Part shown: in pieces, positions 9,326-18,459 of the stretch
How the letters are laid out: every line of letters starts with the position of its first letter
Position numbering within the stretch: the first letter of the stretch is position 1
Source of the DNA: Flavobacterium cheongpyeongense
GTDB lineage: Bacteria > Bacteroidota > Bacteroidia > Flavobacteriales > Flavobacteriaceae
Assembly (NCBI RefSeq): GCF_003202435.1
Contig: NZ_QJHK01000004.1
Location: 298,120 to 362,119, forward strand
Direction: 5' to 3'
Length of the DNA stretch: 64,000 nucleotides
Translations under genes and position numbers: made by a program
The notes under the pieces: generated by a model
Seen by the model: the letters and a program-made list of their open reading frames with translations, nothing else
Told to the model about the DNA's origin: nothing
Database searches by the model: none

Positions 9326-10061
9326 AAAACTGATTTCTTATGGTTTTTGATTTCCAGTAATCTACAATTTTAGATAAAAGAACATCGCCGCCTGCATAGA
9401 AAAAAACAGCTCCCATTGGCGGATTGGCAGCCGGAATTAACCCGAATGTTTTTGGAATCCATTTCCAACATTGAAAATAAGTCCCCACAAGCTCAATAAA
9501 TATAACACAAATGGCAATGAAATAATATAAGTTTTGCCATTTTTTTCTCTTCAAAAGCAAAAAGAAAAAGATTCCAAAAATGAGTGAAAATATATCTTTC
9601 AGGGTAATTCCAACAGATAAAAACAATATCAGAAATCCAATCGCGAAATATTTTTTAAGAGAATGATCGTTTTTAACTGCCCATTGGGTATACGCATACA
9701 CATAACCTGAAGCATAAACAATGGCATGACCAAAAGGGACATATAACGGAATAACTGTTGTTCTGTAATGGTACATTCCGAGTAACGTGCAAAAAATCAA
9801 TTCGCCTATATATGACAAAAATACCATCACAAACATCAATTTCCTTAAATAAGAACCTGAAAACCAAAAGAAAAAAGAGAAATAAAGTATGGCTAAAATA
9901 TTTGTAATTTGACGGCCATCAAAATAATGCGCAGTAAAAGAAACGCTGTCAATTCCTAAAGCGAAAATGGTAAAAAAAGGAAAACAAGCAGCAAAAAACA
10001 ATTGCTTTTTGGCATCATAATTTTTGTCATTAAAGAAAACCGAATCGACTATGGCATTCAT
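9324..10061 (-). CDS. Polytopic integral membrane protein of unknown function
   Basis: A 245-residue protein with about seven to eight hydrophobic segments spread over its length (for example around residues 20-40, 50-70, 75-95, 105-122, 138-155, 158-172, 180-195). No catalytic motif is recognised. Loop features include YVPFGHAIVYASGY and LIPAANPPMGAVFFYAGGD, which may be functionally constrained. The start codon is 13 nt after the polyprenyl synthase stop, indicating one operon; a role linked to isoprenoid or envelope metabolism is only a guess from that neighbour. Confidence 0.75.
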   Translation of the reverse strand: MNAIVDSVFFNDKNYDAKKQLFFAACFPFFTIFALGIDSVSFTAHYFDGRQITNILAILYFSFFFWFSGSYLRKLMFVMVFLSYIGELIFCTLLGMYHYRTTVIPLYVPFGHAIVYASGYVYAYTQWAVKNDHSLKKYFAIGFLILFLSVGITLKDIFSLIFGIFFFLLLKRKKWQNLYYFIAICVIFIELVGTYFQCWKWIPKTFGLIPAANPPMGAVFFYAGGDVLLSKIVDYWKSKTIRNQF

Positions 10062-10074
10062 AAATCTTACTGTA

Positions 10075-11049
10075 TTAAACCTTTCTGCCCATTAGATTTT
10101 CGCCAAAAGCTTTCAGAATATTTTTCTTTTGCGCATTGATTGCCATTTTCTCCAGAGTTTCAAAAGCCTTAAAAGTGTATGTTTCTATTGCTTTCTGAGT
10201 TGCCTCTGATGCTCCGGATTCGTTAAAAATCACTTTGGCAATTTCTATTTTGTCCGTATTATCTTCCAATCGTTCACTAAAGAGTTTTTGTAATTCTGCC
10301 GCTTTTTCAGTAGCAGAAAACTCCATCGCTTTTAAGTACAAATAGGTTTTTTTGTTTTCGATAATATCCCCTCCTACTTGTTTACCAAAAGTTTTGGGAT
10401 CTCCAAAAGCATCTAAATAATCATCCTGTAATTGAAATGCCAACCCCAAATTAAGTCCGAAATTATAAATTAAATCGGCTTCTTTTTCAGATGTTTTCGC
10501 AACAATTGCACCCATTTTCATAGCTGCAGCAACCAAAACAGCTGTTTTATATTCGATCATTTTCAGATATTCCGGAATGGTTACATCTGATCGTATTTCA
10601 AAATCGACATCCCATTGCTGACCTTCGCAAACTTCAAGTGCTGTTTTGCTGAATAATTTTGCTAAATCCCTGAAAACTGTTGGCTCGTATTGTTCAAAAT
10701 ATTGATAAGCCAAAATAAGCATCGCATCCCCAGAGAGAATTCCGGTATTCAGATTCCATTTTTCATGTACGGTTTCTTTTCCTCTGCGTAAAGGCGCATC
10801 ATCCATAATATCATCATGCACCAACGAAAAATTATGAAAAACTTCTACCGCCATTGCGGCCGGAAGTGCTATTTTATAATTGGTATCAAAAACTTCTGCC
10901 GCCATTAGCGTCAGCACCGGGCGCATCCGTTTGCCGCCAAGTCCTAAAATATATTCAATAGGCTCATAAAGATTTTTGGGCTCTTTGGTTATGTTTTGGT
11001 TCTTTAAATAACTTAAAAAAAAATCCTGGTACTGGCTAATATCGTGCAT
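10075..11049 (-). CDS. Polyprenyl diphosphate synthase
   Basis: Trans-prenyltransferase that condenses isopentenyl diphosphate with allylic diphosphates; in these bacteria it supplies the menaquinone side chain or geranylgeranyl diphosphate. From ATG 11049 the product is 324 residues, the usual length. The two Asp-rich Mg-binding motifs are present: DDIMD (about 78-82, in LVHDDIMDDAPLRRG) and DDYLD (about 207-211, in QLQDDYLDAFGD); GGKRMRP binds IPP. A longer frame to 11091 exists, but a perfect TAnnTTTG box (11076-11083) sits inside it, so the downstream ATG is preferred. Chain length cannot be told by eye. Confidence 0.93.
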   Translation of the reverse strand: MHDISQYQDFFLSYLKNQNITKEPKNLYEPIEYILGLGGKRMRPVLTLMAAEVFDTNYKIALPAAMAVEVFHNFSLVHDDIMDDAPLRRGKETVHEKWNLNTGILSGDAMLILAYQYFEQYEPTVFRDLAKLFSKTALEVCEGQQWDVDFEIRSDVTIPEYLKMIEYKTAVLVAAAMKMGAIVAKTSEKEADLIYNFGLNLGLAFQLQDDYLDAFGDPKTFGKQVGGDIIENKKTYLYLKAMEFSATEKAAELQKLFSERLEDNTDKIEIAKVIFNESGASEATQKAIETYTFKAFETLEKMAINAQKKNILKAFGENLMGRKV

Positions 11050-11075
11050 AAAATGAAATTCTGATTTACGAAGTC

Positions 11076-11083
11076 CAAAGATA
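11076..11083 (-). promoter_or_regulatory. -7 promoter box of the polyprenyl synthase operon
   Basis: TATCTTTG on the minus strand, a perfect TAnnTTTG, 27 nt upstream of ATG 11049. It argues against the longer N-terminus. Confidence 0.6.
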
Positions 11084-11179
11084 CAATTCATATACGAATT
11101 ATTGTTTTTAAAATTTAAATGCTAACCATAATTTACTATTACCTCATTTTTAATCCTTTAAAATTATTTTAAAAAACAT

Positions 11180-11207
11180 GGAAACTTTTTTGGTATTATG
11201 AGTTTCC
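11180..11207. promoter_or_regulatory. Operator-like palindrome 1 (yceI-type promoter)
   Basis: GGAAAC - 16 nt - GTTTCC. It overlaps the -33 TTG of the yceI-type gene's promoter. Two further copies of the same 28-bp architecture are at 11225-11252 and 11869-11896. Probable binding site of the TetR protein encoded at 11930. Confidence 0.65.
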
Positions 11208-11219
11208 TTTTTATATTTG
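11190..11219 (+). promoter_or_regulatory. Promoter of the YceI-family gene
   Basis: TTG (11190-11192), 19-nt spacer, TATATTTG (11212-11219): a full Bacteroidota -33/-7 pair. The ATG is at 11301. Confidence 0.75.
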
Positions 11220-11224
11220 CAAAC

Positions 11225-11252
11225 GGAAACTGAAAACACCATATGAGTTTCC
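11225..11252. promoter_or_regulatory. Operator-like palindrome 2 (just after the transcription start)
   Basis: GGAAAC - 16 nt - GTTTCC, same spacing as copies 1 and 3, placed immediately downstream of the -7 box where a bound repressor would block initiation. Confidence 0.6.
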
Positions 11253-11300
11253 ATGTATTTTAAGCGTTTTATAAACTCAATTAAATTAAATCAAATATTT

Positions 11301-11822
11301 ATGAGAACAACATGGACCGTAGATTCTAGCCAGTCAGATGTTTTAATAAAAATGAGACATTCGATAATTGCTTATTTGGGAGGACCTGCAAACAAATTTG
11401 ATGGCTATGTAAATATCGAGGATAATGAAATTGAAGATGCTTCAGTAGCTTTTTCATTAGATATAAATAATAAAGCAGATAGTTTTCAGCAAATCGACTC
11501 TCATCTGCAACTGAATGATTTATTTAATGTAAACGAACACCCTATTATTAGTTTCAAATCGACCTCTTTTCAAAAAGTAAATAATAATATCAACTTTTTT
11601 AAAGGAGACTTAACCATAAAAGATGTTACACGAGTTGTAGAACTTGACGCAGAGTTTATTGGTGTTAATAACTATAACGGAGAGAAAAAAGTTGCTTTTG
11701 AAATTAAAGGAGACATTAAACGTCAGGATTTTGGTTTAGACTATAATTCTTACAATCACAACGGAGGATTGGCATTGGGAAAAGATATCAAACTTATTGC
11801 AAATTTAGAATTCAGTATTTAA
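11301..11822 (+). CDS. YceI family protein
   Basis: A 173-residue YceI-like protein, an extended antiparallel beta-barrel lipocalin-like fold that binds isoprenoid or amphiphilic lipids in studied homologues. Family features are the N-terminal TTWTVDSSQSDVLIKMRH, the SHLQLNDLFNVNEHPIISFKS segment, and the C-terminal GLALGKDIKLIANLEFSI. No signal peptide is present from the ATG at 11301, so it is probably cytoplasmic. The longer frame to 11253 starts inside operator palindrome 2 and is rejected. The two palindromes in its promoter and one before the adjacent tetR suggest a shared stress or lipid response. Confidence 0.9.
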   Translation: MRTTWTVDSSQSDVLIKMRHSIIAYLGGPANKFDGYVNIEDNEIEDASVAFSLDINNKADSFQQIDSHLQLNDLFNVNEHPIISFKSTSFQKVNNNINFFKGDLTIKDVTRVVELDAEFIGVNNYNGEKKVAFEIKGDIKRQDFGLDYNSYNHNGGLALGKDIKLIANLEFSI

Positions 11823-11868
11823 ACCCTACATAATGAATAAGTTAATGTAAAATTATTACAAATATAAT

Positions 11869-11896
11869 GGAAACTTTTTTTGTAACTTTAGTTTCC
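11869..11896. promoter_or_regulatory. Operator-like palindrome 3 (tetR promoter)
   Basis: GGAAAC - 16 nt - GTTTCC, overlapping the -33 TTG of the tetR promoter exactly as palindrome 1 does in the yceI-type promoter. Implies autoregulation. Confidence 0.65.
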
Positions 11897-11908
11897 TAAA
11901 TACTTTAG
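11880..11908 (+). promoter_or_regulatory. Promoter of the tetR-efflux operon
   Basis: TTG (11880-11882), 18-nt spacer, TACTTTAG (11901-11908), one mismatch to TAnnTTTG. The ATG of tetR is at 11930. Confidence 0.6.
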
Positions 11909-11929
11909 TAATAGAATTTGAAAATTAAA

Positions 11930-12526
11930 ATGAAAGAGAAAATTATTTCAAAAGCAAGTGAATTATTTTTGAAACTGGGTTTCAAAAGCATCACAATGGA
12001 TGACATCGCTTGCGAAATGTGCATTTCTAAAAAAACTATTTATAAATACTTCTGTAACAAAGAGGTGTTGATAGAAGAAAGTATTGCGGTGTTGCATAAA
12101 GAGGTACATCAAAGCATTGATGCAATAGTAAAAAAAGATTACAATGCTATTGAAGAAAATTTTGAAATTCGAAAAATGTTCAAAGAAATGTTCAATAGCG
12201 GAGACACCTCTCCAATGTATCAGTTAAAAAAACATTACTCTGAAACCTACAATAAACTAGTTAATAGAGAGATAAACGAATGTAATACGGTTTTTAAGCA
12301 AAATATCGAAAAAGGAATCCGAGAAGGATTTTACCGATCAGAAATACCCGTAGATAAATATGTGAAATTTTATTACACATTGATCTTTGAGATAAATGGA
12401 AATACGATTTCTGAAAAAGAGGCACAAGATTTAGAATTAGAAGCACTTGAATACCACACCAGAGCAATGTCGACTCCCTTAGGGATTCTAGAATTAGAAA
12501 AACAACTTAAAAAAATTATTACTTAA
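11930..12526 (+). CDS. TetR/AcrR family transcriptional regulator
   Basis: A 198-residue TetR-type repressor. The N-terminal helix-turn-helix is intact: IISKASELFLKLGFKSITMDDIACEMCISKKTIYKYFCNKE split over residues 4-46, with the canonical recognition helix around SKKTIYKYF. The remaining 150 residues form the all-helical ligand-binding and dimer domain. Start at ATG 11930; a TTG four codons upstream is less likely. It is the first gene before TolC, MFP and RND genes, with a 14-nt gap to the next start, so it probably represses its own efflux operon. The GGAAAC-N16-GTTTCC motif in its promoter and in the yceI-type promoter is the likely operator. Confidence 0.92.
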   Translation: MKEKIISKASELFLKLGFKSITMDDIACEMCISKKTIYKYFCNKEVLIEESIAVLHKEVHQSIDAIVKKDYNAIEENFEIRKMFKEMFNSGDTSPMYQLKKHYSETYNKLVNREINECNTVFKQNIEKGIREGFYRSEIPVDKYVKFYYTLIFEINGNTISEKEAQDLELEALEYHTRAMSTPLGILELEKQLKKIIT

Positions 12527-12540
12527 ATATTCATCAATCT

Positions 12541-13875
12541 ATGAAAAAAATCATTCTTATATTTTTGTGTACAATTGGTCTGTCGGCCAATGCACAGGTC
12601 ACCACTTTAACTCTGAAAGATGCTGTTAATTATGCACTGCAAAATAAAGCTGATGCCAAAAAAGCAAAATTAGACGTTGAAAACAGCGAATACCAAATTC
12701 AGGAAGTTCGTTCAAGAGCTTTACCTCAAATTTCGGCTAACGGAAATTTAACTCATAATCCTATCTTACAGACAAGTGTAATTGACGGGGGTTCTTTTGG
12801 ACAGCCTGGAACTACTATTCAGGCAAATTTTGGACAAAAATGGACCTCTGGAGCGGGAGTTTCATTAACACAGGCTTTGTTTGACCAATCTGTTTTTACA
12901 GGTTTAAAAGCTGCTAAATCTACCCGTCAATTCTATCAGATCAATGATCAGTTAACAGAGGAACAAATAATTGAAAGAGTAGCAAACAACTATTATCAGG
13001 TATATGTTCAACGTCAGAAATTAATTTTATTAGACAGCAATTATGTCAATACTACTAAAGTTCGTGACATTATTAAAGGGCAATTTGATAACGGACTGGC
13101 AAAAAAAATCGATTTGGACAGAGTAAATGTAAAACTGTCAAACATCAGCACGCAACGTCAGCAAATCTTGAATGCCGTACAGTTACAGGAAAATGCTTTG
13201 AAATTTTATATGGGAATGCCTATGGAAACTCAAATCGAGATTCCACAATCTGAATTTGAAGTAACTCCGGCTGCATTAAGCGAAGCTCCTAATACTGCAA
13301 ATAGAACTGAGTATCTGCTTTTGAAAAAACAGGAGGAATTATTAGTATTTCAGAAAAAATCAGTTGAAGCAGAATATTACCCAACTCTTTCTTTGTCTGC
13401 GGGATATAATTATATAGGACAGGGGCCTGAAATACCTTTGTTTGCAAAACCTGCAGATGGTGTATATTGGTCTGATTACGCATCAGTTGGTTTGAATTTA
13501 AAAGTACCCATTTTTACAGGATTTGGCACCCGTGCCAAGGTAAGACAGGCAGATGTAAAAATCAGATCACTTCAGGAGAATATTAAAGATACCCAACTTT
13601 CACTTGATTTAGAATACAAAAATGCGACGACTCAAATTCAGAATAGTTTGATTACAATTGAAAATCAAAAAGAGAATATGACTCTGGCAGAAGAAATTCT
13701 GAATAACACGAAAAATAATTATTTACAAGGACTGGCTTCATTAACAGATTTATTAGATGCAGAAAATGCATCGATAGAAGCACAAAACAATTATACCGCA
13801 GCTATATTAGATTACAAATTAGCTGAAGTAGCACTTATCAAATCAAAAGGCGAACTAAAAACTCTTATTAAATAA
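12541..13875 (+). CDS. TolC family outer membrane efflux protein
   Basis: Outer-membrane channel of a tripartite efflux pump. The 444 residues begin with a signal peptide (MKKIILIFLCTIGLSANAQ, cleaved about residue 19). The rest shows the duplicated TolC pattern of long amphipathic helices (for example LKDAVNYALQNKADAKKAKLDVENSEY and its C-terminal counterpart with LQENIKDTQLSLDLEYKNA) alternating with short strands; each quoted helix runs over more than one motif. The C-terminal LTDLLDAENASIEAQNNY segment is typical of the family. Operon partners are the TetR regulator upstream and MFP and RND genes downstream. Confidence 0.95.
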   Translation: MKKIILIFLCTIGLSANAQVTTLTLKDAVNYALQNKADAKKAKLDVENSEYQIQEVRSRALPQISANGNLTHNPILQTSVIDGGSFGQPGTTIQANFGQKWTSGAGVSLTQALFDQSVFTGLKAAKSTRQFYQINDQLTEEQIIERVANNYYQVYVQRQKLILLDSNYVNTTKVRDIIKGQFDNGLAKKIDLDRVNVKLSNISTQRQQILNAVQLQENALKFYMGMPMETQIEIPQSEFEVTPAALSEAPNTANRTEYLLLKKQEELLVFQKKSVEAEYYPTLSLSAGYNYIGQGPEIPLFAKPADGVYWSDYASVGLNLKVPIFTGFGTRAKVRQADVKIRSLQENIKDTQLSLDLEYKNATTQIQNSLITIENQKENMTLAEEILNNTKNNYLQGLASLTDLLDAENASIEAQNNYTAAILDYKLAEVALIKSKGELKTLIK

Positions 13876-13884
13876 CTAATTACA

Positions 13885-14952
13885 ATGAAAAAAACTATTA
13901 CAACGATCGTAATCATAATCGCAGCTTTGGGTGTGATAGGATATGTTTTAAGCAACAATAAAAAGGAGAACAAAGCAAAAACAGATATAGTGGCAGAAAA
14001 AAATGCTACTGTTTCAGTAAAAGTTACTCCTGTAAAAACAGAAGAGATCTCTTTAGATTTTGTTGCAAACGGAAATTTTGCTCCAACTCAGGAATTGACT
14101 TTTGCTGCAGAAAAATCAGGAAAAGTAATCAGCGTTCTAGTAAAAGAAGGAGATTACGTAAGAGTAGGTCAAAACTTACTGACCATGAGAGGCGATGTGA
14201 TTAATGTAAGTGCACAACAAGCACAGGCCGTTTATCAAAATGCAAAATCTGATTTCAGCAGATACGAAAATGCTTTTAAAACCGGCGGGGTTACCAAACA
14301 GCAATTAGATCAGGCAAAATTGGCTTTAACAAATGCAGAGTCTAATTTAAAACAAGCCAATATAAATGTAGGTGACACAAAAGTAAAAGCTCCAATTAAC
14401 GGATTTATCAATAAAAAATACATTGAGCCGGGATCTATTTTAACAGGAATGCCGGCAACTGCATTATTTGATATTGTAAATACATCTAAATTAAAATTAA
14501 CAGTTACTGTAAATGAAAACCAGGTAGCGAGCCTTAAAAAAGGAGACAATATCAATGTAACTGCAAGTGTTTATCCAGACAAAACATTCTCAGGAAAAAT
14601 TACTTTTATTGCTGCAAAAGCAGATGAAACTTTAAGCTTTCCTGTTGAAATTGAAATTGCAAATAACTCAAATAATGATCTAAAAGCCGGTATGTACGGA
14701 ACTGCAAATTTTGCTTCAAAACAACAAAAACAAAACTTAATGGTGGTACCAAGAAATGCATTTGTTGGAAGTGTAAGCAGTAACGAAATTTTTGTTGTTG
14801 AAAATGGTAAAGCTAAATTGAGAAAAGTAACTGCCGGAAGAATTTTAGGTGATAAAGTAGAAATTATCAACGGATTATCTGATGGAGAAAAAGTAATTAC
14901 CACAGGTCAGATTAACTTACAAGACGGAAATACAGTAGAAATTATTAAGTAA
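13885..14952 (+). CDS. Efflux RND transporter periplasmic adaptor (membrane fusion protein)
   Basis: A 355-residue HlyD/AcrA-type adaptor linking the RND pump to TolC. It has a single N-terminal hydrophobic segment (about residues 5-23, TITTIVIIIAALGVIGYVL) followed by the lipoyl-like half motif (KVISVLVKEGDYVRVGQNL), a coiled-coil hairpin (AVYQNAKSDFSRYENAFK to SNLKQANINVG), the second lipoyl half (VKAPINGFINKKYIEPG) and the beta-barrel and membrane-proximal domains. No lipobox is seen. It starts 9 nt after the tolC stop; 118 nt separate it from the RND gene. Confidence 0.94.
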   Translation: MKKTITTIVIIIAALGVIGYVLSNNKKENKAKTDIVAEKNATVSVKVTPVKTEEISLDFVANGNFAPTQELTFAAEKSGKVISVLVKEGDYVRVGQNLLTMRGDVINVSAQQAQAVYQNAKSDFSRYENAFKTGGVTKQQLDQAKLALTNAESNLKQANINVGDTKVKAPINGFINKKYIEPGSILTGMPATALFDIVNTSKLKLTVTVNENQVASLKKGDNINVTASVYPDKTFSGKITFIAAKADETLSFPVEIEIANNSNNDLKAGMYGTANFASKQQKQNLMVVPRNAFVGSVSSNEIFVVENGKAKLRKVTAGRILGDKVEIINGLSDGEKVITTGQINLQDGNTVEIIK

Positions 14953-14960
14953 AAAAGTAA

Positions 14961-15056
14961 TTAGTGATTAGTACTTAGTCCCTGGTTCATAGAATTAGGA
15001 AATTATTAAAAACTCTAAAACAGGGAATCATAAGACTAATAAGAAACTAAGGACTT
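14961..15056. repeat. TTAGT heptads and inverted counterpart before the RND gene
   Basis: TTAGTGA, TTAGTAC, TTAGTCC lie in 7-nt register at 14961-14981, followed by CTGG; about 40 nt later CAGGG and ACTAA-rich units run in the opposite sense. The spacer can therefore fold back on itself. No coding sequence is seen. Confidence 0.45.
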
Positions 15057-15070
15057 AAAAAAAGAAACAT

Positions 15071-18000
15071 ATGAAATTAGCCGAAATATCCATTAAACGT
15101 CCGTCGTTGGTAATTGTATTGTTTACAATTCTGACACTTGGTGGATTATTCAGTTACAGCCAACTGGGCTACGAGCTGATACCAAAATTTGAACAAAATG
15201 TTATTACCATTTCTACAATTTATCCGGGAGCTTCTCCAAGTGAGGTTGAGAATACGGTAACCAAGAAAATTGAAGATGCGATTGCGTCCTTAGAGAATAT
15301 CAAGAAAATTGACTCAAAATCTTACGAGAGTTTGTCTATTGTGTCCATTACTTTGACTTCAAATGCAAAGGTTGATTTCTCTATGAATGATGCTCAGCGA
15401 AAAATCAACGCTATCATTAGTGATTTACCTGATGATGCTGAAACGCCTGCGTTAACTAAATTCTCATTGAGCGATTTGCCAATTATGACAATTGGTGCCA
15501 ATGGAAAAATGGATGAAGCAGCATTTTATGACTTAATTGATAAAAAAATTGCGCCTATTTTATCTCGTGTACAAGGTGTCGCACAAGTAAATATTATTGG
15601 TGGTTCTGAGCGTGAAATTCAGGTAAATCTGGATGCTGTGAAAATGCAGGGTTACGGGCTTTCAATTCCTCAGGTTCAGCAGACCATTTTGTCTTCAAAC
15701 TTAGATTTTCCAACAGGAAACATCCAGACCCGTGATCAAAAAATATTAATTCGTTTAGCGGGTAAATATAAAAATGTTGAAGAACTAAGAAACTTAGTAG
15801 TTTCTTCTCAAAACGGAATTCAAATTCGTTTAAGTGATATTGCTGACGTTCAGGATACACAGAAAATAGCTGAAAAAATATCACGTGTTGATCAAAAAAG
15901 TGCGATTGTTTTACAAATTATTAAACAATCAGATGCGAATGCGGTTGCCGTAAGTGAGCAATTACTAAAAACAATTGCAATTCTTGAAAAAGATTATGAA
16001 AAAAACAATTTACAATTAGAAGTAGCAAAAGACAGTACAATTTTTACTTTGGAAGCTGCTGATTCAGTAGTTCACGATTTATTAATAGCCGTAATTCTGG
16101 TGGCTCTAGTAATGTTGTTCTTCCTGCACAGTATTAGAAACTCATTAATTGTAATGGTTTCGATTCCGGCATCGTTAATTGCAACTTTCATCGGAATTTA
16201 TTTAATGGGATACACCTTAAACTTAATGAGTTTATTAGGATTGTCTCTGGTGGTAGGTATTCTGGTCGATGATGCAATTGTGGTTTTGGAGAATATTTAC
16301 AGGCACATGGAAATGGGTAAAAGCCGAATTCGCGCTTCGTATGATGGTACAGCCGAAATTGGCGGAACCGTAACTTCGATTACCTTAGTAATTGTGGTGG
16401 TATTCCTGCCTATTGCAATGAGTTCTGGTTTAGTTTCTAATATTATTACACAATTTTGTGTTACTGTAATTATTTCAACTTTACTATCGCTTTTAGCTTC
16501 TTTTACTATTATTCCATGGTTGTCATCTCGTTTTGGGAAATTAGAGCATATTGAAGGAAAAAATTTATTCGGAAAAATTATTCTTGGTTTTGAAAATTAT
16601 TTAACACGTTTTACAGACTGGGTTTCTCACTTATTAACATGGTGTTTAGATCATTATGTAAAAACTCTTGTTGTAGTACTTATTTTGTTCTTTGGATCTA
16701 CAATTGGATTAATGGGTGGCGGTTTCATAGGTGGTGAGTTTTTCGCTGCATCAGATAGTGGTGAGTTTTTAGTTCAGATCGAAATGCCTAAAGACGCTTC
16801 GTTAGAACAAACTAACTTTATGACACAAAAAGCAGAAGCCTTTTTGAAAACGCAAGAATATGTTCACAGTCAAATTACAACAGTAGGACAAACTAGTGAA
16901 GGTCTTGGAGCATCACAAGCAACCGCTTACAAAGCAGAGATTGATGTTAAAATGATTGAGCAAAAAGATCGTACAGACGGAGCTTCTGTATACGCTGCTA
17001 AAATTAAACGTAAATTAGAAAAAGTATTAGTTGGTGCCAAAGTTAAAACGGTTCCGGTTGGTATTTTAGGAACAGCAGATAATGCTACTTTAGGCTTGAT
17101 CGTAACAGGTCCTTCAACTGAAACAGCTATGGCTTTTGCTAAATTAGCTGAAGCTGAATTACGTAAAATCCCTGGAACAACAGAGATTAAATTAACAGTT
17201 GAAGACGGTAATCCTGAAATCAATGTTAAGGTAGATCGTGATAAAATGGCCGCTTTGGGATTGACTTTACAAACAGTTGGTTTAACGATGCAAACCGCTT
17301 ATAGTGGAAATACCGATGGTAAGTTCAGAGCAGGCGAATACGAATATGACATCAATATTAAGTATAATGCTTTTGATAGAAAAAGTATTACTGATGTTAG
17401 TAATTTGATTTTTATTAATTCAACCGGACAGCAAATTAAATTATCACAATTTGCAACCATTACAGAAGGTTCAGGCCCAAGCCAGTTAGAGCGTAGAGAC
17501 AAAACGGCTTCGGTAACAGTACAAGGACAAAACGTTGGGGTTGCTTCTGGAACAATTGTTACCCAATGGAAGGAAAAATTAGATAAGCTTAAAAAACCAA
17601 TTGGTGTAAACTATATTTGGGGAGGTGATCAGGAAAATCAAAGTGAAGGTTTTGGTACTTTAGGAATCGCTTTACTGGCTGCTATTATTTTAGTTTATTT
17701 GGTAATGGTTGGTTTGTATGACAGTTTTGTTCACCCTTTTGTAGTACTATTTGCTATACCATTATCCTTTATCGGAGCGATGTTAGCTTTAGCTTTGACC
17801 AATAATACATTAAACATCTTTACCATATTAGGGATAATCATGTTGATTGGCCTGGTGTGTAAGAATGCGATCATGCTTGTCGATTATACGAACCAGAGAA
17901 GAGCTGCAGGAGAATCGATCAGAACAGCATTAATACAGGCAAATCACGCACGTTTACGTCCAATTTTGATGACTACAATTGCGATGGTGTTTGGTATGTT

Positions 18001-18247
18001 CCCAATTGCATTGGCATCCGGAGCAGGAGCTGAATGGAAAAACGGTCTGGCATGGGTAATTATCGGGGGATTAATTTCTTCTTTATTTTTAACCCTGATT
18101 GTGGTTCCGGTAATTTATAATATTATGGAGAAAATTATTCAAAAATTCTCTAAAGGAGATAAAATCGATTACGAAGCAGAAATGGTTGCTGATTATGAGC
18201 ACACCGAATTAAGCGAAGACGGTTTTAACCCTAAACACACGCATTAG
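15071..18247 (+). CDS. RND family efflux transporter permease (HAE1/AcrB-like)
   Basis: Inner-membrane proton-driven drug/solute exporter, 1058 residues, the usual AcrB size. It starts MKLAEISIKRPSLVIVLFTIL (first transmembrane helix), has two large periplasmic loops and two blocks of transmembrane helices. The proton-relay pair is present in VVGILVDDAIVVLENI in the first half, and the second half has IGLVCKNAIMLVDYTNQRR. Last gene of the tetR-tolC-MFP-RND operon, followed by a strong terminator. Substrate cannot be predicted; the hydrophobic-type (HAE1) rather than heavy-metal type is favoured because the metal-RND signature is absent. Confidence 0.95.
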   Translation: MKLAEISIKRPSLVIVLFTILTLGGLFSYSQLGYELIPKFEQNVITISTIYPGASPSEVENTVTKKIEDAIASLENIKKIDSKSYESLSIVSITLTSNAKVDFSMNDAQRKINAIISDLPDDAETPALTKFSLSDLPIMTIGANGKMDEAAFYDLIDKKIAPILSRVQGVAQVNIIGGSEREIQVNLDAVKMQGYGLSIPQVQQTILSSNLDFPTGNIQTRDQKILIRLAGKYKNVEELRNLVVSSQNGIQIRLSDIADVQDTQKIAEKISRVDQKSAIVLQIIKQSDANAVAVSEQLLKTIAILEKDYEKNNLQLEVAKDSTIFTLEAADSVVHDLLIAVILVALVMLFFLHSIRNSLIVMVSIPASLIATFIGIYLMGYTLNLMSLLGLSLVVGILVDDAIVVLENIYRHMEMGKSRIRASYDGTAEIGGTVTSITLVIVVVFLPIAMSSGLVSNIITQFCVTVIISTLLSLLASFTIIPWLSSRFGKLEHIEGKNLFGKIILGFENYLTRFTDWVSHLLTWCLDHYVKTLVVVLILFFGSTIGLMGGGFIGGEFFAASDSGEFLVQIEMPKDASLEQTNFMTQKAEAFLKTQEYVHSQITTVGQTSEGLGASQATAYKAEIDVKMIEQKDRTDGASVYAAKIKRKLEKVLVGAKVKTVPVGILGTADNATLGLIVTGPSTETAMAFAKLAEAELRKIPGTTEIKLTVEDGNPEINVKVDRDKMAALGLTLQTVGLTMQTAYSGNTDGKFRAGEYEYDINIKYNAFDRKSITDVSNLIFINSTGQQIKLSQFATITEGSGPSQLERRDKTASVTVQGQNVGVASGTIVTQWKEKLDKLKKPIGVNYIWGGDQENQSEGFGTLGIALLAAIILVYLVMVGLYDSFVHPFVVLFAIPLSFIGAMLALALTNNTLNIFTILGIIMLIGLVCKNAIMLVDYTNQRRAAGESIRTALIQANHARLRPILMTTIAMVFGMFPIALASGAGAEWKNGLAWVIIGGLISSLFLTLIVVPVIYNIMEKIIQKFSKGDKIDYEAEMVADYEHTELSEDGFNPKHTH

Positions 18248-18272
18248 TTAATTGTTGATTTGATTTAAATTG

Positions 18273-18307
18273 AAAAAACCTGTTCATTCATTTGAGTAGG
18301 TTTTTTT
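18273..18307 (+). terminator. Terminator of the efflux operon
   Basis: AAAAAACCT and AGGTTTTTTT flank a 17-nt loop and end in a T tract, 25 nt after the RND stop. Confidence 0.75.
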
Positions 18308-18402
18308 CTTACAATATCAAATGGGCTTAAAATGTTAATTTTTTAAATAAAAATACGTTTTAAATTTTGATTAATATTTTATTTAGAATAAATAAAAATA
18401 AT

Positions 18403-18433
18403 TTGCGTAGTTGCTATTCAAAACCTAAATTTG
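18403..18433 (+). promoter_or_regulatory. Promoter of the TonB receptor gene
   Basis: TTG (18403-18405), 20-nt spacer, TAAATTTG (18426-18433). It lies inside the upstream extension of the open frame, so translation should start at ATG 18460. Confidence 0.7.
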
Positions 18434-18459
18434 CGCTATCAAAAACAATTCTAAATAAG

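Noticed and set aside
11253..11300. Longer start for the YceI-family protein
   Set aside because: It begins at the edge of an operator palindrome right after the promoter and lacks family similarity; ATG 11301 matches the family N-terminus.
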